43,664 nucleotides of DNA from Akkermansia muciniphila (GTDB lineage Bacteria > Verrucomicrobiota > Verrucomicrobiia > Limisphaerales > SIBE01): positions 1 through 43,664 of the forward strand of contig CAMAWP010000016.1 in the NCBI GenBank assembly GCA_945861765.1, in the 5' to 3' direction. The translations under genes and the position numbers were made by a program. A model generated the notes under the pieces. It saw nothing but the letters and a program-made list of their open reading frames with translations. It searched no databases and was not told where the DNA came from. Shown in pieces: positions 20,267-28,027 of this stretch; position 1 is the first letter of the stretch; each line of letters begins with the position of its first letter.

Positions 20267-20761
20267 ATGAAACGAAACCATTTTCTTACGATCCTGATTT
20301 CCATTGTTGTGCCGTCCGCCTTGCTGCTCGCCCAGCAAGGCGCTCATGACGCGAAATCCACTCAGGCGAACCTTTACCCGCCTGCGAATATTCAATGGAA
20401 GAATGGCCCTGCTTCGCTCTCGCCGGGCGCGAAGATCGCCGTCCTCGAAGGTGACCCGGCCAAGGATGGAATGTTTGTCATGCGCGTGCGCGTGCCCGAT
20501 GGTTTCCACATCCCGCCGCATACCCATCCCAAACCGGAGCGTGTGACCATCATTCAAGGCAAGTTCCTACTGGCGATGGGTGACAATCCGAAGCGCGCCA
20601 ATGCCGAAGCCTTGCCCGCTGGAACCTACGGAGTCTGGCCGCCGGGAATGGTTCACGCCGTGTGGACTGAGGGCGAAACCATCGTGCAGTTTCACGGTAT
20701 AGGACCTTGGGTCATCAATTACGTCAATCTTGCTGACGACCCGCGCAACGCGAAGAAGTAG
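20267..20761 (+). CDS. Secreted cupin-domain protein
   Basis: A 164-residue protein with a signal peptide (MKRNHFLTILISIVVPSALLLAQQ) and one cupin barrel. Cupin motif 1 is HIPPHTHPKPERVTIIQGKF (His, His, Glu metal ligands) and motif 2 is LPAGTYGVWPPGMVHAVWT with the last ligand His. Such single-domain exported cupins bind a metal and are often annotated as cupin_2 or DUF4437-like; the reaction is unknown. It is the only plus-strand gene in this part of the metal island apart from the four-helix-bundle gene, and it diverges from small gene B, so it may share its regulation. Confidence 0.85.
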   Translation: MKRNHFLTILISIVVPSALLLAQQGAHDAKSTQANLYPPANIQWKNGPASLSPGAKIAVLEGDPAKDGMFVMRVRVPDGFHIPPHTHPKPERVTIIQGKFLLAMGDNPKRANAEALPAGTYGVWPPGMVHAVWTEGETIVQFHGIGPWVINYVNLADDPRNAKK

Positions 20762-20871
20762 CACGACTCGCGAGCAACGCTGGGCACGTTCGTTGTGTGA
20801 CGCAATCACGCCTGGGCGGGATCTCCATTGATGTGCGCAAAGTCCGCGAATGATTCCCTTTAAAATGATGC

Positions 20872-23016
20872 TCACTTCGACTTCAACAATCGCAGTGCGT
20901 TCGCAATGACGACGAGCGTTGCGCCCGTGTCCGCCAGAATCGCCAGCCAGAGGCTCGTGTAGCCGGACAACGCGAGCGCCAGGAACACGGCCTTCACGCC
21001 AAGCGCGAAGGCGATGTTCGCTTGAATGATGCGGACGGTGCGCCGGCCAAGTTGAATGGCTTCGGCCACCTTGCTCAAATCATCCTGCATCAGCGCGATG
21101 TCGGCTGTTTCAATCGCCGTGTCTGTGCCCACGCCGCCCATTGCGATGCCGATGCTGGCCGCGGCCATCGCGGGAGCGTCGTTCACGCCGTCCCCGATCA
21201 TGCCGACGTGTTTGTGCAGTGCGAGCAGTTCACGGACACGCTCGATTTTCTGGTCGGGCAGCAAATCACCTTTAGCCTCGTCAATCCCAACCTGTTCGGA
21301 AATTGCGTCCACCGTTCGCTGATTGTCGCCGCTTAACATGACGACCTTTTCCACCCCGGCGGCGTGCAGGGCTTTGATGGCTTCGATGGCGTTGGGGCGG
21401 ATGGTGTCGGCAATAGCGAGAATTCCCAGCACTTCGCCTTTGCAATCTTGGTGCGGTTTGTCGCCGACGATGACAACTGACATTGCTTGCGCTTCTAATT
21501 CGGCAAGTTTCTTTTCGAGTTCATCCGAACAGACGGCGGATTCGTGCGCAAAGCGGTGATTGCCGACGAAATACAGGTGGCCGGCAATCTGCGCCTCCGC
21601 GCCCCGACCGGTTTTGGATTGATAGCTCTCGCTACGCGGGAACTGAATCTTCTTTTCCTCCGCATACTTCACGACGGCTTGCGCCAGCGGATGCTCGGAG
21701 TGAGTGTCAATCGCAGCGGCGACGCGCAGGATTTCTTCCTCGGCTTTCCCGTTCCACGGAATCACCTGTTGGACGCGAGGTTTGCCTTCGGTGATCGTGC
21801 TGGTCTTGTCCACGGCGAGAGCCTTGAGCTTTCCAATTTCTTCCAGGAACACTCCGCCCTTGATGAGCACGCCGCGCCGCGCCATCGCGGTCAGGCCGGA
21901 GACAATCGAGACGGGCGTGGCAATCACCAGTGCGCACGGACAGGCGATGACAAGTAGAACCAGCGCGCGATACGTCCACTCCAACCATGCGCCATTGAAA
22001 AGCAACGGGCCGGACAGCAGGACTAGAATCGCCACGACGAAAACCGCAGGCGTGTAAATCTTGGCGAAGCGGTCAACGAAGCGTTGTGAGGGCGCTTTCT
22101 GGCCTTGCGCGTCGCCGAGAAGCTTGATGATTTTGGCCAGCGTGGTGTGGGTCGAAGCCTTGGTCACTTTCACTTCAAGCGAGCCTTCGCCGTTGATTGT
22201 TCCCGCGAAGACGGTGTCACCCGCTTTCTTTTCCACCGGCATGGATTCGCCAGTGATGGGCGCTTGGTTGATAGCGGATTCACCGGAAGTGACAACGCCA
22301 TCCAGCGGCACGCGCGCTCCCGATTTGATGACGATGGTTTCATCCACTTTGACTTCTTCAACTCGCACATCCTGAATCTGATCCCTTCGTTTCACCAGCG
22401 TGGTATCCGGGGTGAGTTCGAGCAGCGATTGGATTGCCCTGCGAGCGCGGCCGACACTGAATCCTTCCAGCAGTTCCGACAGCTCGAACAGAAACACGAC
22501 TGCCGCTGCCTCCGTCCATTCGCCGATGCACGCCGCGCCGATCACCGCGACACTCATCAGCACATTCATGTCGAGCGAGAAGTGGCGCAGGGCGCGAACC
22601 GCCTTCGGGAGAATGAACCAGCCTCCAGCGAGTATGGCGACGACAGCGGCGGTGGCTTTGCCGTAGGGCGCAAAAAGATTCTGGCATTGCAACAGAAGTG
22701 AAACTCCCGTGAAGACGGCGGAGATGCTGACTAGAACTACGCGAACCTTGTTAAAATCAGCGGTGTGTTCCTCCTCCGTTTCGTTTCCACCCATCGCCGG
22801 TGAAGCCTTCAATCCTGCCGTGGCGATGGCTTTGATGAGTTGTTCTGGCGTAACCGATTTGTCGTGGATAATCGTCGCCGTCCCCGCCATGAGGTTGACA
22901 TTGACCTCGCCAACCCCGGAGAGCGGTTTAAGCGCCCTTTCAATCGCGGCGATTTCATCGGGACAGTCCATCCCAGCGACGCGCAAGGTCGTCGCCGAGT
23001 TTGCGATGTTGCCCAC
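20872..23016 (-). CDS. P1B-type heavy-metal-transporting ATPase (ZntA/CadA-like) with DKTST phosphorylation motif
   Basis: A 714-residue pump starting at a GTG (complement of 23014-23016). Residues about 10-75 form one HMA domain with GMDCPDE in place of the common GMxCxxC. The membrane part carries CPC at 359-361 and the end of the protein has DTGATLVVIANALRLL, as in Zn/Cd/Pb pumps of the ZntA group. TGES, a HSEHPLAQA nucleotide-binding element and GDGVNDAP are intact. The phosphorylation loop reads DKTSTIT: D403 is present but the normally invariant Gly is Ser406 (codon 21799-21801, AGC versus GGC). It follows the small CGGC-tailed gene on the same strand and probably exports divalent metal from the cytoplasm if active. 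Confidence 0.93.
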   Translation of the reverse strand: MGNIANSATTLRVAGMDCPDEIAAIERALKPLSGVGEVNVNLMAGTATIIHDKSVTPEQLIKAIATAGLKASPAMGGNETEEEHTADFNKVRVVLVSISAVFTGVSLLLQCQNLFAPYGKATAAVVAILAGGWFILPKAVRALRHFSLDMNVLMSVAVIGAACIGEWTEAAAVVFLFELSELLEGFSVGRARRAIQSLLELTPDTTLVKRRDQIQDVRVEEVKVDETIVIKSGARVPLDGVVTSGESAINQAPITGESMPVEKKAGDTVFAGTINGEGSLEVKVTKASTHTTLAKIIKLLGDAQGQKAPSQRFVDRFAKIYTPAVFVVAILVLLSGPLLFNGAWLEWTYRALVLLVIACPCALVIATPVSIVSGLTAMARRGVLIKGGVFLEEIGKLKALAVDKTSTITEGKPRVQQVIPWNGKAEEEILRVAAAIDTHSEHPLAQAVVKYAEEKKIQFPRSESYQSKTGRGAEAQIAGHLYFVGNHRFAHESAVCSDELEKKLAELEAQAMSVVIVGDKPHQDCKGEVLGILAIADTIRPNAIEAIKALHAAGVEKVVMLSGDNQRTVDAISEQVGIDEAKGDLLPDQKIERVRELLALHKHVGMIGDGVNDAPAMAAASIGIAMGGVGTDTAIETADIALMQDDLSKVAEAIQLGRRTVRIIQANIAFALGVKAVFLALALSGYTSLWLAILADTGATLVVIANALRLLKSK

Positions 23017-23039
23017 CCCTCGGCGGACGTCCTCACCGC

Positions 23040-23486
23040 TCAGTGGTCGCAGGTGCAGCCGTACTCGGCGCGCTTGCAGCCGCCGCAGAGGCTCATGTCC
23101 AGTTTGAAGCGGAGATTAAACGGTTTGGCGTCGGCGGTCTGCTTGAACTGCACCACGACGTTGTAGCCTTCGCCATCCGGCAGCTTCGTCTTGCTGACGA
23201 GTGAATCGCCATTCTTCTCGAACGCCAGCGTTGCCTTGCCGCTCTTGGCGTCAGCGATCACCGTGACGTTTTGGTCAGCGGCAGGAACCGGTTTCAAGTT
23301 CGCGTCGTAGAACGCGATGGTGACAGTGCGGTCTTTCTCGACGTAGAACTCAGCTTTCGGGCTGGTCTTGTCGAGAATGCGACCACCCTTGGGGCCGCCT
23401 TCGACCTTCTTCTCGGCGGCAGTGGCGGTGAACAGGCCGACGCAGAGCGCGACGGCGACGGTGAGGATGTGGATGCGTGTTTTCAT
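23040..23486 (-). CDS. Secreted stand-alone CzcB-N-like domain protein with Cys-rich C-terminal metal site
   Basis: A 148-residue protein with a signal peptide (MKTRIHILTVAVALCVGLFTATAA). The mature part opens EGGPKGGRILDKTSPKAEFYVEKD, like the extra N-terminal domain of the CzcB-1 adaptor in this window (GPHGGRLL.. then acidic/aromatic strand). It seems to be the same beta-sandwich as a free protein. It ends in CGGCKRAEYGCTCDH, with four Cys and a His, a likely metal site. It lies between czcA copy 3 and the ATPase on the same strand, 23 bp before the ATPase start. A periplasmic metal carrier feeding the pumps is the best inference. Confidence 0.8.
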   Translation of the reverse strand: MKTRIHILTVAVALCVGLFTATAAEKKVEGGPKGGRILDKTSPKAEFYVEKDRTVTIAFYDANLKPVPAADQNVTVIADAKSGKATLAFEKNGDSLVSKTKLPDGEGYNVVVQFKQTADAKPFNLRFKLDMSLCGGCKRAEYGCTCDH

Positions 23487-23493
23487 TTTATTG

Positions 23494-23575
23494 GTAGCAG
23501 ACGACGTGAGGAGGCTCTATCCCTCCGTCGCTTCGGTTGGTGTTTCAGTTAGAGCCTCCTCACGTCGGCTGCTAC
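23494..23575. repeat. Palindromic element, copy 2, forming the 3' end of czcA copy 3
   Basis: An 82-bp element with 25-bp imperfect inverted termini: the plus strand begins GTAGCAGACGACGTGAGGAG and its other end is the complement (CACGTCGGCTGCTAC). The czcA copy 3 frame enters it and reads KRSSRREEALTETPTEATEG before stopping at TAG (complement of 23517-23519) inside the element. It ends 8 bp from the start codon of the next gene (23486), so it also fills most of the gap between the two genes. Confidence 0.9.
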
Positions 23576-26500
23576 GTTTAGTTTCAAGCCACTCGTAAAG
23601 CGTCGGGAGCAAAACGAGAGTGAGGAAAGTGGAGGATAGGATGCCGCCGATCACGACGGTGGCGAGCGGGCGTTGGACTTCCGCGCCCGCGCCACTGGCA
23701 ATCGCCATCGGCAGGAAGCCGAGCGAGGCTACGAGCGCCGTCATGAGTTTGGGACGCAAGCGCAGCAGAGAGCCGTCCCAGACGGCAGTGCGCACGTCGG
23801 CGCCGCGCTCCCGCAACTGGTTGAAGAAAGTGATGATCATGAGTCCGTTGAGGACAGCGATGCCGGAAAGCGCGATGAAGCCCACGCCCGCCGAAATGCT
23901 GAACGGCAGGTCGCGCGCCCACAGCGCAAAGACGCCGCCGGTCACGGCGAGCGGCACGGCCAGGAACACCAGCAGGGATTGCCGCACGCTTTGCAGGGCC
24001 ATGAAGATGAGGATGAAAATCAGCGCCATCGCAACAGGCACGACGATGGTGAGCCGTTTCCGCGCTTCCATCAGGTTCTTGAACTGGCCGCCGAACTCGA
24101 TGGTGTAGCCGTCCGGCAGCTTGATTTGCTCCGTGATCTTCTTTTGCGCTTCGAGGACGAAGCTTTCCACGTCGCGTCCGCGCAGGTTCACCATGATGGC
24201 GGCGCGGCGTTGGCTGAACTCACGGGCGATGGCGGCGACTTGTTCGACCACGCGGAAGTCGGCGACCTGGCCAAGCGTGAGCAAGCCGCCGTCGTCCACC
24301 CGCACGGGCAGACGCTTGAGATCGTCGATTTTCTCGCGCAATTCCTCGCTCAAGCGAATCACAATGTCGAAGCGGCGGTTGCCTTCGATGAGCTTGCCCA
24401 CTTCCTGCCCGGCGAGCGCGGCGGTGACCACGCGGTTCAACTCGGCGGCGTGCAGGTTGTATTGGCTCATCGCCTCGCGCTTGGGAACTATTTCGAGCAA
24501 AGGTGATTTGCCGAGCGCATCGAACTCCACGTCCGCCGCGCCGGGAACTTTTTCCAAAATGTCCCGCGCCTCGCTGGCAATCCTCTCAATCACCGCGAAG
24601 TCCTCACCAAAGACTTTCACCGCGATGTCGGCGCGGGTGCCTTCGAGAATTTCGTTGAAGCGCATTTCAATGGGTTGGCTGAACAAATGGCCTTCGCCGG
24701 GAAGGTGCTTGCCCAACTCCTCGGTCATCAGCGCGGCGAGGGCTTCCTTGCCGATGGGTTTGCCGTCCACTTTGCGCCACTTATCCAGCGGATTGAACAT
24801 GATGTAGGTGTCCGCGACGTTCACGCCCATCGGGTCGCTCGCGATTTCCGCCGTTCCGAGGCGGCTGAAGGTGTAGGAAACTTCGGGAAATTTCTCCAGT
24901 AGCAGCTTCTCGCCGCGTTTCTGCATTTCCACGCTGGCATCAATGCCGATGCTCGTCGTGCGAATCATGTGGGTGGCGAACGAACCTTCGTCCAATTGGG
25001 GCACGAATTCCGCCCCCAGCCGGTTGAACACAGAAACCGCCAGGATGAACAAAACCAGCGCCGCGCCGGTGACGACCCAGCGGAAGCCCAGCGCGAAGCG
25101 CAGGATGGGCGTATAGACGATCTTGGCCCAGTTCACGAGGAAGCTGTCCTTCTCCTTGATGTTACCGCCGAGCAGATACGAGCAAAGCGCAGGCATGAAC
25201 GTGAGTGCCAGAGCCATCGAACCGACGAGCGCGAAGATGACGGTGATCGCCATCGGCTTGAACATTTTTCCCTCGATGCCAGTGAGCGCGAGAATCGGGA
25301 AATAGACGACGGTGATGATGCACACGCCGAAGAACATTGGGCTGGCGACCTCCTTGGCGCTGACGAGCACTTCCTGGGCTCGCTCCAGCGCGGTTAACCG
25401 GCGTCCGAGCTTGTGCTGTTTCTCCGCGAGATGACGGATGATGTTTTCCACCATCACGACCGCGCCATCCACGATCAGACCGAAGTCAATCGCGCCCAGG
25501 CTCATCAAATTGCCGGAGACTCGGCTCTGCACCATGCCGGTCATAGCGAAGAGCAGTGACAGCGGAATGGCCAACGCGACGATGAAGGCCGCACGCCAGT
25601 TAGCGAGCATGACGAGCAGCACGACGACGACTAGGATCGCGCCCTCAAACAAACTTGTTTCCACCGTGCGGATGGTGCGATCCACCAGCACGGTGCGGTC
25701 ATAGACCGGGATGATTTGCACGCCCGCCGGGAGTTTGGTCTGAATCTCCTTGAGCTTTTCATCCACACGTTTGGCGACGATGCGGCTGTTTTCACCGGCC
25801 AGCATCAGGGCGGAGCCGAGCACAGCTTCTTCGCCGTTGTAAGTCGCCGTGCCGGTGCGAACGGCTTTCCCGATGCCCACGTCCGCAACGTCTTTGACGC
25901 GCAACGGCGTGGCGCGCGAACCGAACTTGAGCGGCAGCCGCTCGATTTCCTCCACGGTTTGCACCCGGCCCGCCGCGCGCACCGTGACCGATTCGCCGCC
26001 GAGTTGGATCAGGCCACCACCTGCATTCTCGACGTTCTCGCCGATGGCTTCGGCAATTTCACTAAACGACATGCCGACGCTCTTGAGCTTGTCGGGATTG
26101 GGCTGAATGACGATTTGCTTTTCGTAACCGCCGGTGGTGTTGACTTCGGCGAGGCCGGGTGTGGAACGCAGGCGCGGCTTGATGACGTAATCGTGCAGGA
26201 GCTTGAGTTCCATCAACTGCGCCTCGCGCGTGGCGGGCTTGTTCGTAGCGCCCACCGCGTATTCGACGACGTAGTAATAAATCTCGCCGAGGCCGGTGCT
26301 GATGGGCGCGAGCTTGGGCGTGAGGCCGGGTGGCAATTCATCAATCACCGTCTGCAAGCGTTCGCTAACGAGTTGGCGCGAGCGATAGATGTCTGTGCCA
26401 TCCTCGAAGATGATGTTCACTTGCGAGAGTCCGAACTTGGAGAGCGACCTCAACTCCGTCAGGCCGGGGATGCCCGCCATCTCGTTCTCAATCGGAAAGG

Positions 26501-26696
26501 TGACGAGCTTTTCGATTTCCTCCGGGGCCAGAGCGCGGATCGCAGTGTTGATCTGCACCTGGACGTTGGTGATGTCCGGCACGGCGTCAATCGGCAGGCG
26601 CAGCGCGGAGTAAAGGCCGATGCCAACCATGACCACGGTGGCGAGCAGCACGACCACGCGCTGGCGGACGGAGAATTCAAGGAGACGGTTGAGCAT
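23517..26696 (-). CDS. CzcA-type heavy-metal RND efflux pump, copy 3
   Basis: A 1059-residue RND pump, closer to copy 2 than to copy 1. Helix 4 reads [15 protein letters not shown] with D404, D410 and E417, the CzcA proton-relay set. The periplasmic segment EYAVGATNKPATREAQLMELK is the uninterrupted version of the place where copy 2 has its insertion. The last 19 or so residues (RSSRREEALTETPTEATEG) and the stop codon come from the palindromic element at 23494-23575; the native C-terminus probably ended near EWLETK. Unit 3 also has a TolC (28024-29349) and a short adaptor (27191-28027), but a plus-strand four-helix-bundle gene separates them from this pump. Confidence 0.94.
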   Translation of the reverse strand: MLNRLLEFSVRQRVVVLLATVVMVGIGLYSALRLPIDAVPDITNVQVQINTAIRALAPEEIEKLVTFPIENEMAGIPGLTELRSLSKFGLSQVNIIFEDGTDIYRSRQLVSERLQTVIDELPPGLTPKLAPISTGLGEIYYYVVEYAVGATNKPATREAQLMELKLLHDYVIKPRLRSTPGLAEVNTTGGYEKQIVIQPNPDKLKSVGMSFSEIAEAIGENVENAGGGLIQLGGESVTVRAAGRVQTVEEIERLPLKFGSRATPLRVKDVADVGIGKAVRTGTATYNGEEAVLGSALMLAGENSRIVAKRVDEKLKEIQTKLPAGVQIIPVYDRTVLVDRTIRTVETSLFEGAILVVVVLLVMLANWRAAFIVALAIPLSLLFAMTGMVQSRVSGNLMSLGAIDFGLIVDGAVVMVENIIRHLAEKQHKLGRRLTALERAQEVLVSAKEVASPMFFGVCIITVVYFPILALTGIEGKMFKPMAITVIFALVGSMALALTFMPALCSYLLGGNIKEKDSFLVNWAKIVYTPILRFALGFRWVVTGAALVLFILAVSVFNRLGAEFVPQLDEGSFATHMIRTTSIGIDASVEMQKRGEKLLLEKFPEVSYTFSRLGTAEIASDPMGVNVADTYIMFNPLDKWRKVDGKPIGKEALAALMTEELGKHLPGEGHLFSQPIEMRFNEILEGTRADIAVKVFGEDFAVIERIASEARDILEKVPGAADVEFDALGKSPLLEIVPKREAMSQYNLHAAELNRVVTAALAGQEVGKLIEGNRRFDIVIRLSEELREKIDDLKRLPVRVDDGGLLTLGQVADFRVVEQVAAIAREFSQRRAAIMVNLRGRDVESFVLEAQKKITEQIKLPDGYTIEFGGQFKNLMEARKRLTIVVPVAMALIFILIFMALQSVRQSLLVFLAVPLAVTGGVFALWARDLPFSISAGVGFIALSGIAVLNGLMIITFFNQLRERGADVRTAVWDGSLLRLRPKLMTALVASLGFLPMAIASGAGAEVQRPLATVVIGGILSSTFLTLVLLPTLYEWLETKRSSRREEALTETPTEATEG

Positions 26697-26706
26697 GGTC
26701 AGGAGT

Positions 26707-26741
26707 CAGGGGACAGGGGACAGGGGACAGGGGACAGGGGA
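26707..26741. repeat. Tandem 7-bp repeat (5 x cagggga)
   Basis: Five perfect head-to-tail copies of cagggga lie just upstream of czcA copy 3 and beside the inserted four-helix-bundle gene. Related CCTGACCCCT-like words occur on both sides of that gene (about 26771 and 27174). The repeat occupies the leader of the pump gene and may vary in copy number by slippage. Confidence 0.92.
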
Positions 26742-26799
26742 GGGAGTCGGGGCCTCCTGAACTCTGGCGCCTGACCCTTGTTCCTTGTAATCTTTGGAC

Positions 26800-27174
26800 A
26801 TGCAAATCAGATCGGCGAAGAAATTGATGGCTTACAAGAAGGGTTATGAACTCGCGATGCGAGTGTTCCGGTTGAGCAAGGCATTCCCGGCAGAGGAACG
26901 ATTCGCGCTCACGAGCCAGATTCGCCGCGCGTCGCGATCGGTGTGCCTCAATCTTCGAGATGCGTGGGCGAAGCCCCGCTATGAGGCGCATTTCGTTTCC
27001 AAGCTGACCGATTGCGACGGTGAGAATGCGGAAACCGACTCGGGCCTCGATTTCGCCCTCGATTGCGGCTACATCACGGCCGCCGAGCACAGCGAGTTGG
27101 TCGCGCTCAGCGCCGAGGTCCGCAAACTGCTTGGTTCTATGCTGCTTCATCCTGAAAAGTGGCTTCAAAGCTGA
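26800..27174 (+). CDS. Four-helix-bundle protein (23S rRNA intervening-sequence / S23 family)
   Basis: From the ATG at 26800 the protein is 124 residues. It has the family's layout: KLMAYKKGYELAMRVFRLSKAFP, then a basic helix SQIRRASRSVCLNLRDAW, then KLTDCDGENAETDSGLDFAL (E-TxxxLxxA region) and a C-terminal helix ending in KWL. S23/four-helix-bundle proteins were first found inside 23S rRNA intervening sequences and also occur widely as free-standing genes; their function is uncertain. Here the gene lies on the opposite strand between two genes of an otherwise co-directional efflux unit, flanked by short repeats, as if inserted. Confidence 0.88.
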   Translation: MQIRSAKKLMAYKKGYELAMRVFRLSKAFPAEERFALTSQIRRASRSVCLNLRDAWAKPRYEAHFVSKLTDCDGENAETDSGLDFALDCGYITAAEHSELVALSAEVRKLLGSMLLHPEKWLQS

Positions 27175-27190
27175 CCCCTGACGCCTGCCT

Positions 27191-28027
27191 TCAGTGGCTA
27201 TGCCCACCGCCTTTGGTCGCGCGGAGTTCAATGAGCCAGAGGGTTTGCACGGGCTTGGTCACGACTTGGTCGCCCGCGAGAAGACCGTCGGTGATCTCCA
27301 CCCAGCCGTCGGCTTCCGACCCGACTTTGACCGCCGTGCGGAAATACGCGTCGCCGTTGACGGCATAGACGAACGTGCCTTCGGAAGTGCGCAACAAAGC
27401 CGCTTGCGGAATCGCCGCTACGGCTTTCTCGCGTGGCAGATTGATGCGGGCCGGGACGAACTCCCCGGACTTGAGCGCCGTCGTCGCATTGGACACACCG
27501 ATGACGACTTCGGATTCACCCAGGGCCAGCGCCTTTTGCACGGCTAGAACGACCCCGCTCAGCGGGCTGTCGGTGTCCTTGAGAACATGCACGGACTGGC
27601 CGGCTTTGACCACGGCGGCGCTCTCCGAAGAAAGAAACGCGGAGCCATGCACGTCGCAGCCGGAATGCACTTCCGGATTCAGCAGGTGATGGTGCTTCTC
27701 GCCGAAGATCTGAACGGTGAGGTGGATTTGGTTCGAGAGCTTCCGCTCCGTCACGTCCGCCGTTTCCAACCCGAGAATCTTCCGAGTCTCCTCCGTGAGG
27801 CTGACGCCCTTGCCCGCCTTGAACGAAGCGCCGGAAGGCGATTCCTCACCGTGATTGTGACCATCGTGCTTGCCGTGAGCCTCTCCCTTTTTGCCGCAGC
27901 CTGCCAGGGCGAGCGCCAGGATCAACGTAGCAGCCAACGTGAGGAGGCTCTGAATCCCCCGCCTCCTCGACCGCCGCGAGTCAATCCGGAGCCTCCTTAC
28001 GTCGGCTGCTACAATATTGGCTTTCAC
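27191..28027 (-). CDS. Short periplasmic adaptor lipoprotein (HlyD/CzcB-like), unit 3, with element-derived N-terminus
   Basis: A 278-residue protein starting at a GTG (complement of 28025-28027) that overlaps the upstream tolC stop by GTGA, implying coupled translation. Residues about 6-34 are encoded by the palindromic element at 27927-28012 (AADVRRLRIDSRRSRRRG, then QSLLTLAAT). The hydrophobic core continues into a perfect lipobox (LALAGC, Cys44). The mature start is His-rich (AHGKHDGHNHGEE), with more His at KHHH and GCDVHG. The rest keeps barrel and membrane-proximal parts (AAIPQAALLRTSEGTFVYAV; WVEITDGLLAGDQVV) but no recognisable alpha-hairpin. It ends KGGGHSH. It partners CzcA copy 3. 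Confidence 0.88.
   Translation of the reverse strand: MKANIVAADVRRLRIDSRRSRRRGIQSLLTLAATLILALALAGCGKKGEAHGKHDGHNHGEESPSGASFKAGKGVSLTEETRKILGLETADVTERKLSNQIHLTVQIFGEKHHHLLNPEVHSGCDVHGSAFLSSESAAVVKAGQSVHVLKDTDSPLSGVVLAVQKALALGESEVVIGVSNATTALKSGEFVPARINLPREKAVAAIPQAALLRTSEGTFVYAVNGDAYFRTAVKVGSEADGWVEITDGLLAGDQVVTKPVQTLWLIELRATKGGGHSH
27927..28012. repeat. Palindromic element, copy 3, at the tolC/adaptor junction of unit 3
   Basis: An 86-bp element starting GTAGCAGCCAACGTGAGGAG and ending CCTTACGTCGGCTGCTAC on the plus strand, imperfect inverted repeats of each other and of copies 18353-18420 and 23494-23575. It begins 12 bp past the tolC stop and is read in the same phase as the copy inside czcA copy 2 (AADVRRL ... 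QSLLTLAAT), supplying the N-terminus and the start of the signal-peptide core of the adaptor. Confidence 0.9.

Noticed and set aside
20126-20557. N-terminal extension of small protein B
   Set aside because: It would overlap the cupin gene on the other strand and place the signal peptide in mid-protein; the ATG at 20125 is better.
26707-26741. Tandem repeat as a CRISPR array
   Set aside because: Seven-bp units without spacers; a simple tandem repeat.
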